From the NCBI GenBank assembly GCA_963693315.1, contig OY856188.1:147419724-147483723 (forward strand): a DNA stretch of 64,000 nucleotides. Reading direction: 5' to 3'. The number at the start of each line of letters is the position of its first letter. The first letter of the stretch is position 1. This document shows positions 1 to 12,375 of this stretch, one piece after another. The position numbers were made by a program, and so were the translations under genes. This DNA comes from Diogma glabrata. Its lineage: Eukaryota; Arthropoda; Insecta; Diptera; Cylindrotomidae. Below the pieces are notes generated by a model. It saw nothing but the letters and a program-made list of their open reading frames with translations, had not been told where the DNA came from and did no database searches.

Positions 1-1040
1 CCCTAACTGAAAGTTGTTTAGTTTACACATATATTAAAACGTATTTATTTATGCACAAAAATTTTTGAATGCAAATTTAACGTGAAATAGTACATTATGA
101 TGCAAGGACGTAAAGCTACATATTTTGGACGTTTGTGGAGTTTTTTTTTTCAAAATAATTGTGATTTTTTCAAAATAATTGTATAACTATAACAACAAAG
201 AATAACAAATATTTTAATTGGATAAGGAAATATGGAATCGAAAGGTTGCTTTGATAAAAATTTTTAATTTTTATAGAATTTAAACATATACAAATGTTTT
301 TTACTTTTTTGGACGTAACTATGACAACAAAATATATGGCTAAAAAGTGACACTTTACGGCCGCAAATCACAGTAAAAAAGTAACACGTTAATATGCAGG
401 CAAATAAAAAAGTTTTTTTGGGCAAGAGGTTGTAAAATTGAACTTTACTGCGCGCGCCGTCAGAGAGAAGGTTAAAGTCTCACTGTTTAACGTATAACGA
501 GATTTTTTTAATTTTTTTACGGCGACAGAAAAAGTAAATCATATTTTTATGGAGGGAGAAAATGTGTCACCATTTTTTCCATATTTTTACGGCGACAGCA
601 AAAGTAACATAACATGAGATTAAGAATAATATTTGATATTTTTCAAACAAACTGTACAACTATGACAACAAATGGGTTATGAAATATTGAATTATTGTGT
701 AACTATGACAATAAAAAATAACAAATATTTTGATTGGATTATGAAATTTTGAACTGAAAGGTTGCTTTGATAAAAAAATTTATTTACACAAATTTAAATG
801 TTTTTTTCCTTTTTCGGAAGTAACAATAACGTTAATAAATGATGTTTATAAAAATGTTGATGTATTAATTTCATATTTATAAAAAATTTAAACGTTTGGC
901 CGAAAAAATAGTGTATTTAATTCGGAGTTAAAGAAACTTTTTATGTTTCGTCTATAATTGTCGTCAGCTGGCAAACTATAGACTCAACACAAAAAGTAGC
1001 ACTTTAACTCCCAATTAAATAATATACTATTTTTATGTCT
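1..1040. repeat. AT-rich interspersed repeat block, no gene
   Basis: No coding region is visible. The block is built of repeat pieces that recur elsewhere. The stretch at about 95-160 (GGACGTAAAGC, TTTTGGACGT, GTGGAG) recurs inverted near 4140-4260 and 28140-28240. The stretch at about 400-480 (cggc/gctaggg-agaaggttaaag type) recurs near 2390-2450, 2825-2890 and 38590-38650. The stretch at 860-1036 (ending AAAAAGTAGCACTTTA) recurs at 2660-2822 and, in part, at 52332-52392. These look like remnants of one or two non-autonomous element families. Confidence 0.6.
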
Positions 1041-1054
1041 ATGACAGGGCCGGA

Positions 1055-1900
1055 TTATGTAACAAGATTTGAGGATTTTTTCATCTTGTCTTTATCGTTC
1101 TCATTCTCTGGAGTAAGTGCATGTGACAGTAATCGTGTTTGCAAAATGTAAGCTTTGATGTCAGAAGAGATGCTTCTGAACATCTTCAGAGCTTCATCAA
1201 AAATATTTTCGAAACATTTATTTTCAAGGTCTGTGACTAGTGAATCGTAAAGTTTCTTTGTAACCGAAACAGTCCAATTTGTCTGCTGTAAAGCTCGATA
1301 AACGAGGTAAACTTGCTTAATACATTTTTCCAGAGAACGAGTACAAAAATCTTTTGAAATTGGCATAGTTTTCCTATTAAAGCCTTTACCAATGCTTTAT
1401 TTTCTTCACTGAAGCTTTTCTCGGTATATAGTAAACGATTTCAAGATAGTCAACACTTTTAAATACCATGAATGTAATGCGTTAACTGAATCATGTCTGA
1501 CTGCCCATCTCGTTCCCGATGCTTTTTTCAGCATGTACTCGTCTTTTTCCGTTATTTGTTCTTTCAATTTATTCCAACGATATGGTGAATGAACGAAAAA
1601 ACTATAAACTTCTTCTAAACATAAGGAATGCAAAAAGCCAATTGATCCGAATGACTTACATCCGAAGTGGAGTCAACATTAATCGAATAATAAACTGCGT
1701 CAATGACGTCGGTTGCAAAACGATTTTTGATTTGTTGCCCGATGATGGTAATAAATTCGTCACATATTGTGTTTGAGAGGTACGACGTTCTTCCTAAACA
1801 TATCCCAATAACAATCACTTTTTTCATTTCATTAAGTTTGCCTCAAATGTCGCGTTTCATCACTTTCGGAAGTTCGGAATTAAAACTTTTGTTTTTATTT
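1055..1900 (-). pseudogene. hAT-family (ZMYM1/DUF4371-like) transposase remnant
   Basis: Three minus-strand reading frames line up as consecutive parts of a hAT transposase of the kind annotated as zinc finger MYM-type protein 1-like. The 1615-1827 frame reads like the N-terminal DUF4371 segment, with SYLSNTICDEFI, then YYSINVDSTSDVSHSDQL containing the first acidic catalytic region. The 1406-1633 frame has the family's TRW motif (ASGTRWAVRHDSVNAL). The 1055-1366 frame continues with a helical region (WTVSVTKKLYDSLV). At least two frameshifts separate them and no BED finger or C-terminal dimerisation domain is seen, so this is a dead copy. It lies downstream of the last host exon placed. Assignment to hAT is by motif recognition only. 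Confidence 0.7.
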
Positions 1901-1945
1901 ATTTTATTTGTAAATTATATATCTTTATTTAAAATATTCGAATAG

Positions 1946-4490
1946 ATTATTGCAGCTTTTAGATTGCAAAATGGAGAAATCAAAAATTTTATTTGGAATT
2001 ATTTATTTTAGAATCTGAGAAAATAATGGAACCAAAAGTAAACTGCTGCAAGAGTATCGTTTGAACTAGAGAATCAATTCATGATATTCTCTATTCCAGA
2101 GATTTTTTTAGGGTGTAATTGTAATCGTTTTTCGCAGTTCCGATTTCAGACATGCAGTTCTGAATCATCAAAAATTCAGTTCTGTTTTTTAGTCATCAAA
2201 AATGAATTTTTGAAAATAATTAAATTTACTATGGTTTTTTTCGAAGCTGAAGACCTTTGACTATAAAAGTCATCAATTTTGAAAAATGAGGAAAAAGGGC
2301 CCCCAAAAATTACTCATTTCAGGGCTCCCTGAACTCTTAATCCGCCACCGATCTATGATGCATTTCACTTTGTATAAATGTGTTTTTCGGCAAACGACTG
2401 TAAAATTTAACTTGACAGCCGCTTGGGAGAAGGTTAAAGTCTTACTTTTTCACATATAATCACATATAATGGATTATGTAATTTTGAATTATTGTATAAC
2501 TATGACAACAAAAAATAACAAATATTTTGATTGGAATATGAAATTTTGAATTGGAAGGTTGCTTTGATAAAAAAATTTATTTTTTTGTATCATTTATACA
2601 AATACAAATAATTTTTACTTTTTTTGGACGTGACTATGACGTAAATAAATCAGATTTATAAAAATGTTGATGTATTAATTTCATATTTATAAAAATTTAA
2701 ACGTTTGCCGAAAAAATAGTGTATTTAATCCAGTGCTAAAGTGACTTTTTGTATTTAATTTATAATTGCCAAACTATAGACTCAACACAAAAAGTGCACT
2801 TTAGCTCCTAAATAAATAATATACTGTTTTCGGTAAACGGCCATAAAATTTAACTTTATTACCGCTAGGGAGAAGGTCGAATTCTTTTTTTTACATATAA
2901 CACTAGTTTACAAATTTTGAACTTTTTTTGTCTCCGTGAATAAACCCTACTTTTCTTATGGCTTTTGACCTGCTGAACACGAATATCATATTTATTTTTG
3001 AAGGTTAGCTCTTGTTTTTTAGATATTCGCAAAAAACTGTGAAAAAATGTAATTCCGGTATTGGTTCTCATATTTTACAAAACACACAAATTAAATTTAT
3101 TAATGAAACAACTGCATAGTAAATATGCTGACAAACATTATACAAACATAGCTTAGAAAATATAACCCCAAATTTTTGTAAGAAGCCAACAATTCTAGAA
3201 GGTGAAAAAAATTGAAAAATTCACGTTTTTTTTAAATTTTTCCATATTTAACGCCATAATTTTAGAACAATCAGTGATTGTAAATGTTTTTAATTTCATG
3301 GAGCCTATAGCAAAGTCAATTCCTTTTCCTTTAAGCTAAAAAACACAAATTTTGGTACACCAAGTTATTCAAGTTTTCCCAAAGTCAAAACTCAAAATTT
3401 GAAAAAAAATGTTTACTAAGAATAATTTAAATTCTGCAACATATTTGATTATTGATTTATTTATGATATTAAATAGATAATATTTTTATATAGATTTTCG
3501 GATTAAAATTACGAGCTATTATGAGTTTTCTTTATTTGAACCGCGTTCATGTACTTTTTCCCTTCCATTTGCGCCGCATCGTAAATAATATTTTATAAGT
3601 TCAGTCGTTATCAAACATCAGTTAGGAATTATTTTAAAATATTCAGTGGTAAAGTTGAATGTATTTAAATGACGTTGTGAAGAAGTTACAAGGGTAAAAA
3701 TAGTCCAAATACATACGGCCAAAAAAAACATGCCATTTATAAGAACTGCACATCTTCATTACTTACTTTGGCACATAATTAAATGAAAATAAACCGCGGA
3801 TGCCAAAAAAAAGTTATGTCAACTTAATACTTTCAAGATGTTACGGCACTGTTTTGTCAGTGGGAGCGCAAGGGTTAAATGATCGATTTAAAGTTTGGTA
3901 AACGGTGACGTTGGTACTTTAAATTATTTAATAAAGTACCAAAACGATAAACTGCATTTTTGTGTTTTTATCAACAATCAAAATAGTTGTTATACTTTGT
4001 TGTCATAGTCATACAATTATTTTGAAAAATAACAAATATTTTGTCAAAAGTTACTTGTTCAACATATTTTTATTTCAAAATTTAAGGGTAAACAATTTTT
4101 TTTAAATATTTTGCTTCCCACGAATAAATAATAGTATATGACGCACGGACGTAAGCTATTTTTAACTTAATAAGGGTGTAAATCTCGTCTAGCGCCTCGA
4201 TTTGCGAACTCCACATACGTCCAAAATCTTTAGCTTGACGTCTTTGCATCATAATGTACTATTAATTTACACCTCAAACTAAATCCAAGCAACCATTTCA
4301 ATTTTTTGTCAAATAATATTAAATTTCCTATTCAAACTTTATTTTCTGTTTCGGGACTGCTATAAATTTTGGGCCTGCTACCATGACAACTAGATGCAAT
4401 ATACAACTATTCACATATTTTTTGTAAAATATATCCAAACAAGTGCAATTTTTAGTCTGGTTTGAGAAAAAAATGTTTCTCAAACATATT
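1946..4490. repeat. Interspersed AT-rich repeats, no gene
   Basis: No supportable coding region. The stretch 2380-2900 is a second, diverged copy of the 400-1040 block. The stretch 3950-4275 is a copy of a repeat also present at 27975-28245; its inner part (4136-4262) is an imperfect palindrome, with GACGTAAGC near the left end and GCTTGACGTC near the right end. Confidence 0.5.
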
Positions 4491-4493
4491 ATC

Positions 4494-5352
4494 AGTTGTA
4501 ATTTCCCAAGGGCGGTGATAATTCGAAATAATTTTTTGTTAAAAATTTCGAAAGCAAGTATATTGATAAAAGCACGAGGCCCTAGGCCGAGGAATTTTCT
4601 TGAGGAATTGAGGAATTTTCCAAAAAATTATGAGAATTTATCAACGAACGAGGGGATTTTTTGAGGAATTTTCCAAAAAATTATGAGAATTTATCAACGA
4701 ACGAGGGGAATTCGTTTAGAAAATTTTTTGTCATTTTGCATTTCTTTATATATTTTTTATGATACGTTGGCCTACTGTGATATCAGTTAATTATTGCAAA
4801 ATTAAATTGATAATTTTTAATATCCCAGTAGGCCAGACGTATAAATATTTGTTATTATTATAATTCAAATGTTATTGGTGAAATTGAATGATGTCATTAC
4901 ATTTTAGAGAATTTCATTGGTTTAAATTAAAATAAAACTAAGGCAAAAAATTTCAGTTGTAATTTCCAAGGGCGGTTTTAATTCGAAATAATAATTTTTT
5001 GCCAAAAGGCACGAGGCCGTAGGCCGAGGGCTTTTATCAATACCACTTGCTTGAGGAATTTTTCAAAAAATTATGAGAATTTTTTAACGAACGAGGGGAA
5101 TTCGTTTAAAAAAATTTTTGCCATTTTTCATTTATTTATATATTTTTTATAAATTATACATTGGCCAACTGTGATATCAGTTAATTATTTCAAAATTAGA
5201 TTGATAATTTTTAATATCCCAGTCTAGGCCAGACGTATAAATATTTGTTAATAGTATAATTCAAATTTCATTGGTGAAATTGAATAATATCATTACATTT
5301 TAGAGAATTTCATTGGTTTAAATTAAAATAAAACTAAGGCAAAAAAATTTCA
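4494..5352. repeat. Two tandem copies of a ~460-bp unit
   Basis: The segment beginning CAGTTGTAATTTCC at 4494 begins again at 4953. Both copies then carry the aggccgaggg block, ATTATGAGAATTT, acgaacgaggggaattcg, the tggcc..gtgatatcag block and a run ending aaactaaggcaaaaa. The first copy also has an internal direct duplication of about 50 bp (4612-4710, GAGGAATTTTCCAAAAAATT repeated). No open frame crosses it. Confidence 0.8.
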
Positions 5353-6180
5353 ATATAAATTTCAATATATTTTAACATTTAAGGTTTCTTAGTTATAAAA
5401 TAGAGCGAACAAATGCTTTCTATTGTTCCAATTTTCGGTTTCAGGACCGTAACGACAGTTACCTATATCTAATAGAAAAGTTTTTCCAAATTTTGAGTTT
5501 AAAAAAAAACTTGAAATTTTCAATTTTTTTCAAATTTTGGAGCGTAACTTCCAGAATCTTAGATGGATTTTTACAAAATACAGCTCAAAATGTTTGTCAG
5601 CATGTTTACTATGCATTTGTTTCATTAATATATTTTATTTGTTTGTTTTGTAAAATATGAGATCCTAAGACTGGAATAACATTTTTCACCGAAAAAATTG
5701 TTTTTTCGCGAACATTTCAAACAAGAGCTAACCTATAAAATGAATATGATATTTGTGATCTGCAGAAAAATTCTATACTATTCCAAAAAGTCCATAAGAT
5801 TGGGTTTTATTTAGGGAGATTTTTCTTGTAAACTAGTGTAATCAAAGTTGCAGCCGCAACGACATTTTTTCCATTTTTTTATGGCGGAAGTAAATTACAA
5901 TTCATATTTTTATGGCGGCAGTAAAGTAATTTTCATATTTTTACAGTGGCAGTCAAGTGTCGCCATTTTTTTCCATATTTTTATGGTGAGCACAAAAGTA
6001 ACATAACATGAGATGAAAAATTTGTTCAAAACATCATGAGGGCTGAGTTCATTTTAATGAATTAAAATCAATAAAAATTAATTCCAGAAAATTGATAAAA
6101 GTAATTTATGCACAAGGAAGTAAAATGAGAGATTATTGCTCGAATGAAGAAGTTGCCGCACGAGATCAATAGACAAGTGC
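5353..6180. repeat. Repeat-derived AT-rich sequence, no gene
   Basis: The stretch 5870-6020 (ATATTTTTATGGCGGCAG repeated three or four times, then AAAAGTAACATAACATGAGAT) matches 500-620. I see no gene. Confidence 0.5.
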
Positions 6181-6252
6181 GTTTTTTTTTTTAATAAAAT
6201 GTGTTGTGTAATAGGGTTTAGAACATGTGTCACAACAACACATAAATACCTT

Positions 6253-6945
6253 TCAAGACCTAGGTCTAGACCTGGGTCCCACAACAACTGGCGTTCTAAG
6301 GCGTTTCTTTAAACCTCTGCATGTTGAAGCCACCTGAGACAAGGGTTCCGGCAAACTATTCCATTTGTTTGCAGTTCGGACAAAGAAATCTCTCTGCGAT
6401 CTGCCAGTATGACAGCGCGGGATCTTTACCGTTTCACCGGTTGCGGCAGCCGATTGCCGTGTGGAACGGGGGTAAGAATAAGTTTGAGGCATGATGCCGC
6501 TGATTTCATCTGAGCACTGCTGATGACGATATTTGTAAAAAACAACGAGGTCAGCAACAGTGCGACGATGTTGTAGGGAATCAAGTTTTGATGTCAAAGT
6601 TCGATCACCCACAATTCGTATAGCCCGCTTTTGAACAAAGTCCAAGAGGGCCAAGATGGACACAGAGGCAGCACCCCAAACTTGACAGCAGTACTCCATA
6701 CAGGGACGAATATAGGACTTATAAACATGGAGCAATTGGTATGGAGTGAAAAATTTTTTGCATCTATTTAGGAGGTCGAGTTTTTCAGACGTGCTTTTTG
6801 CCATCGCCATTACATGATTGTAAAGTAGGTCATTTGAAACTGTGACACCCAATAAACGAATGTTTTTACATTCACCTATTGGGTCATCACACATACTGAA
6901 TAAAATATCTTTGGGGAACTCGTTCTTTAATCTGGAAATAATCAA
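6253..6945 (-). pseudogene. LINE L1 C-terminal region
   Basis: This 230-codon frame follows the FADD box region. It carries the thumb/connection segment typical of jockey/CR1-like LINEs: NIRLLGVTVSNDL, LLNRCKKFFTPYQLL, YIRPCMEYCCQVWG, KRAIRIVGD, LDSLQHRRTVADL and a closing NKWNSLP. The same segments occur in the copies at 35830-36752 and 58300-58902 and, in pieces, at 10784-10985 and 11130-11556. No RNase H domain is seen. Confidence 0.8.
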
Positions 6946-6990
6946 CAGCTGTGTTTTGGTAGAGTTGAAATTGACAAGGTTTTGGTCACC

Positions 6991-8227
6991 CTAGTCGGCG
7001 ACTTTATTCAGGTCTTTGTTCACGTTTATGGCAGCGTCTCTCCGGGCGGGATTAATTCGTTCGTGCATTCTACCTTTTGAAGGAAGGGGCTCGAACGACT
7101 TGTGCAGAGTACTATCATCTGCAAAACTATTTATTGAGTTGCTGGTGATTTTCAACAATTCGTTGATATAAATCAAAAAATACGGTTGGGGACAATACTG
7201 AGCCTTGAGGTACACCAGAGTTAATTGGTTAAGACTCAGAAGAAAATCCGTCTAAGATTACCGAAATGTATCGGTTGGATAGAAAATTTTGAATCAGCTT
7301 CACAACATTGGGATGAAAACCGTACGCAACGAGCTTGTTGATTAAGTTGGCATGCCAGACTCGATTGAATGCCTTGGAGATGTCTAAAGCGAAAACGTAT
7401 GTTTCACCACCTTTATCAAGTATGCTGTTCCAACAATGCGCTACATAGTTTAATAGAGCGGTAGTTGATCTTTTGTTTCGAAAACCGTATTGGCTGTCGG
7501 ATATTAAATTATTTTCTTCCAGAAATGTTGAAATATGTGTATTAATATAATACTCGTGGACTTTGGATAGGACCGATAGTAAAGCTATTGGCCTATAATT
7601 TGAGATATCGGATTTTGGTCCCTTTTTGGGGACGGGCTGGACATTTGCCAACTTCCAGCACGAGGGAAATATACCAGATTTGTAGGATTGGTAGAATATT
7701 TTAGTTAAAGTTGGTGCAAGTTCTTTGGAAAAAGTTTTTAAAATAATGGGTAGAATATTGTCCATTCCTGAGGCTTTGTTGATGTTTAACCCCTTTAAAA
7801 GTTTAGCGACTATTTTGGGTTTGAAGTGAAGTTCATTCATATTAGCTCCTGAAGACTGGATTTGGGGCATTTCTTTAGGAGTTTCCAAAACAGTGGAGTT
7901 CAGAGCAAAGCGTTCAGCGGACAAGTTAGCTTTTTTTGCGGGATCATTGACCATTAAATCACCATCAATAATAGGGGGAATAGAAAATTTTGTACCAGAA
8001 TTTAAAAAATTAATGGCACTGTAGAAACTCTTGTCAAAAACAGACATAGACGTAAGTTTTGAGGCTTTCGCTCTGTCAATTTCAGACTTTTCGTTTGAGA
8101 TAATCTGGTTAGATATTTTGTTGGCGTTCAGATATTGGGATCGATTAGTGGGAGTTTTGTTATGAATCCAAATATTAAATGATCTAGGTTTGTTTCTAAG
8201 TGCCGTTTTGGCAGCTTTCGAATACAA
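6991..8227 (-). pseudogene. LINE L1 reverse transcriptase, frameshifted
   Basis: The 7229-8227 frame (332 codons) carries the fingers and palm of a non-LTR reverse transcriptase: NKASGMDNILP (motif 1), NYRPIALLSVLSKV (motif 2), QYGFRNKRSTTALL, and ALDISKAFNRVWH, the first catalytic Asp region. The 6991-7215 frame continues with INSFADDSTLHKSF near 7110-7125; FADD is the catalytic box, with both Asp present. One frameshift near 7220 separates them. Closest relatives in this window are the split copy at 28725-36752 and the more distant copy at 57050-58900. Confidence 0.85.
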
Positions 8228-8316
8228 GTATTTTTGTTTGGGTTTTACTATGGAGAAAGGGACAAATTTATTGATAGCAAATTGGATGGTTTCTGTAAAG
8301 TTTTGAGCAGAAACAT

Positions 8317-9162
8317 TTACATTGTCAGTGTAAAAACAATGACGGTCGAAAAGGAAACCATGGAAAAATTTTGAAAACCACTTTTATCCATTTTTGAGTA
8401 GTGAAATATTTTACGGGGTTCGGGAGCTGTAGTTTTAAGTAAATCAGTTTTGATAACTGATGAGATTAAATAATGATTAGAATTTCCAATACTACCCTTC
8501 GCGACATCAACACTCGTAATATCTGGCATTGTGGTAAGATAGAGATCTAAAAGAAAACTATTATCACCGCCATTACGGGGAGTGAAAGTCGGGTCTTTAA
8601 CAATTTGGAATAGGCCCTGAGACGCGGCAAAAATGTTTGCCAGTTTTCCACTATTGTCAACATCGATTTGGAGAATTCCAACCATGATTTGTTGTGGACG
8701 TTGAAGTCACCGGTAACGATAACTTCACAATTAGGAGACTTTGCTCTAATCTCGTCCACAATTTTTGTCAGTATATTTAAAAAGTTTGGGTTACGTTTGT
8801 TGGGGGCCGGTATAAAGCTATTGTAAAAAAGTAATTTCTGGAAGACAAATCTTTAAAACCATTGTATTGAAGCCGTGACCGTGTAGTTCAAAATTTGGAA
8901 AGCGCGTGTACGCAACACTCTCATGAATGAATGCGCATACGCCCTGATGGAGTTTGAAAGCTGATTCGAGCCTATATTTGGAACTAAGCGATTCTATAAA
9001 GAGAAAATTTTCAGAAACTTGTGTTTCTGTAAGGAATAGAATGTTCGGTTTGTCGTGCTCAAGATGATGTTGCACGTGGTCATGGTTAGCGTTCAATTCG
9101 CAGATGTTTTGAACATGTATTTTAAAATTTTTTATTGATTCATATATGTTTTGTCCCTGCAA
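8317..9162 (-). pseudogene. LINE L1 endonuclease domain, frameshifted
   Basis: This is the apurinic/apyrimidinic-type endonuclease of a non-LTR retrotransposon, which nicks target DNA to prime reverse transcription. The 8818-9162 frame holds PNILFLTETQVSE, the family's catalytic Glu strand. The 8547-8759 frame holds VIVTGDFNVHNKSWL, the GDFN..H motif. The 8317-8685 frame holds LDLYLTT followed by GNSNHYLIS, where the usual terminal SDH reads SNH. The three frames overlap out of register, so at least two frameshifts have accumulated. It is followed directly by the reverse transcriptase pieces. Confidence 0.75.
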
Positions 9163-9238
9163 ATTCCGTGGACGTGCCGCTTTATGGGCGGGTGGATTGC
9201 GCTAATTTGCTTTACCACTTGCAGACTTATTTTTTTTC

Positions 9239-10278
<1,040 letters not shown>

Positions 10279-10279
10279 C

Positions 10280-10435
10280 CTCTGTTTGAAGCAGCTAAAA
10301 TTATCCAAATTAGAACCACCAACCACATTACATGGGTTGAAGTGTTAAACACGGCCTGTATCCATGGTCTTGTTTCTTGAATGTATTGATTTCCATAAAC
10401 CACACAAAGTACCAACAGCAATATTACTATCCATA
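10280..10435 (-). CDS. NRF-6-like gene, exon 9 seen (transmembrane helices near C-terminus)
   Basis: The acceptor is TTTTCAG at 10436-10442 and the donor GTAAGTTAT starts at 10279. Two bases complete a Val codon begun in the previous exon. The exon then reads WIVILLLVLCVVYGNQYIQE, a membrane helix, followed by AVFNTSTHVMWLVVLIWIIL and AASNR. The pattern of a Trp-rich helix ending in a short polar turn before a Gly-rich loop is the one NRF-6 family proteins show just before their last conserved block. The exon ends one base into the next codon, so at least one more exon must follow. I could not find it between 1 and 10278. Confidence 0.85.
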
Positions 10436-10783
10436 CTGAAAATATACATAATAATTACTAATTTTAAGTGGTGTATGAGTAACAATTGTGAACAGCTAAC
10501 TGCTTAAATATATGGAGTTCGACTTGGAAGCAATGGCGAATCAACCCAGATGAATGCTCTTGCATTAAAAATTAGCCTTAAACCATAGTTAGATAAAATA
10601 AACTTACACTCGATATCAAACATGAATTTACCCAAATCTAATTTTTTGTAAGCTATTTTGTGATTTGTGAATACCAAATTATGTAATCTATTTTTTTATC
10701 ATATATATCATTTTTTAATATAACATTTGTTCATCCAATTATTTTTTAAGCATCCGTTTAGTGGTCGTTAGAATTTTCAATGA

Positions 10784-10985
10784 TCTTGTTTGGAACGACG
10801 ACCGTATAGCGTTGGCGAGGCGCGTATAGACAACTTAACCTCTTCAATAGATGCAAAATATAATTCACTACATATAATTTACTTTACATTTATAAGTCCT
10901 ATATTCGTCACAGTATGGATTATTGTTGACAAATTTGAGGCGCTGTATTTGTTTCATTCTGGCTCTTTTGTACTCTGTTCAAAAA
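10784..10985 (+). mobile_element. LINE fragment (C-terminal region)
   Basis: The DNA matches the LINE copy at 36160-36360 piece by piece: tggaacga, cctcttcaatagatg, ATTTATAAGTCCTATATTCG, the TGGA-tattgttg segment and tttgtactctgtt. It is full of indels. It abuts the left end of the pogo-like element at 10998. Confidence 0.7.
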
Positions 10986-11129
10986 TATGAAAACGAATAC
11001 AGTCAACTCTCTTATAATGCGGTACTTTTAAAACGCGATTTCCATATAACGCGCAGTGAAAGATGGGAACTGTTCTCCTACAGCGCAACGCGATCTTCTT
11101 ATAACGCGTTTTTCAGTAAATTAAATTAA

Positions 11130-11556
11130 ATTGATTTTTTTAATAAAATGCTATGTTATAGGAATTACAATATGTGTCACAACAACATATAGATACCTTT
11201 TAAGACCTATTTCCCACAACATGCGATTTGAGGTGTAGATGAACGCTTTTATAAACCTTTGTGGATTGAACGCCCCAAGACTATTGATTCGGACAAAGCA
11301 TTCCATTTGTACGATGTACGGACAACGAAATATCTCTCTATTCTGTCACTATGATAGTGAATGATCTCAACAGTTTCAAGTTTGACTGTTTGCATCAACC
11401 GATTGACGTTTAAAACGGAGGAAAGAATATGGTTGTGAGGTATGATGGATCCGATTTATCCGAGCACTGCTGGTGACGGATCAGCAACAATACGACGACG
11501 TTGTAGGGAATCAAGATTTGATGTTAAATTTTGATCACCCTCAATTCACATAGCAC
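11130..11556 (-). mobile_element. LINE 3'-end fragment inside the pogo-like element
   Basis: Matches the 3' part of L1 (6190-6620) on the same strand, including TTTTTAATAAAATG, TGTGTCACAACAACA, the GCACTGCTG segment and TTGTAGGGAATCAAG. Degenerate, no frame left. Confidence 0.75.
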
Positions 11557-11660
11557 GCCAAAAGTCCATATTCCAAATTAAGACGGCGATGATATGAACC
11601 CGACCATTACCGTTTTTTTTAATCTTCGGCAATCGTTAGTATCATAATTAAAAACTAATA

Positions 11661-12375
11661 CGTGTTTTTAATTTTTCACTAGTTTTGACACAGGGTGGCT
11701 CGAAATTTCTTAAGAAGTTTAGTGACAATTAAAGATTATAGTTCAATTGTACTCGAACGGGTTATTTGATTTAAGTTTGCTTTGTTTCAAAGACTAAATA
11801 TTCGAAAAACCACAAAAAAATGTACTGAAGTTCGACATTTTTGAAAATTCTTTTTTTTTTTAATTAAAACTAAATAATTTCATGTAAAACACGCAAAAAA
11901 AATAATTGTAAGTGTAGTTTTTTTTATTAAACCTTATTTAATACCTTCTAAACAAAACAAAGTTCATTAGAATCGGTAAACTTGCTTTTAGTGAATGGCA
12001 CAAGGTACAAACAAAATAATAATATATTTAAATACCTTTTTCTTAAAAACAAAAAATAACGCTTGTCTGTAATTTTAGTATGTTTTGAGTAAATAATAAT
12101 TCTTTAAAATATATAAAAATAAAAGAAAAAAAGGTACTTATTCAAATCGAAAATTAAAACAAATCATCTAAATATATAATACATAGTTATATTTTTTTTT
12201 GTTAGTGTAATATTTTTATAAAGCCTCACTAAGTACCTGCAAAAAAAATTTACTCAAATTGAATAACCCGTTCGAACTTCGAGCACAATTTAACTTTAAT
12301 TTTTGCTTGTTACTCAAATTCTTAACAAATATCGAGCCACCCTGTGTCAAAACTAGTGAAAAAATAAAAAACATG
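11661..12375. mobile_element. MITE with ~110-bp terminal inverted repeats
   Basis: The left arm 11661-11768 (CACTAGTTTTGACACAGGGT, then GGCTCGA) is mirrored by the right arm 12262-12375 (TCGAGCC, then ACCCTGTGTCAAAACTAGTG). The arms continue inward through CGAACGGGTTATT / AATAACCCGTTCG. The interior is AT-rich without a frame. I did not find a convincing target duplication. Confidence 0.75.
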
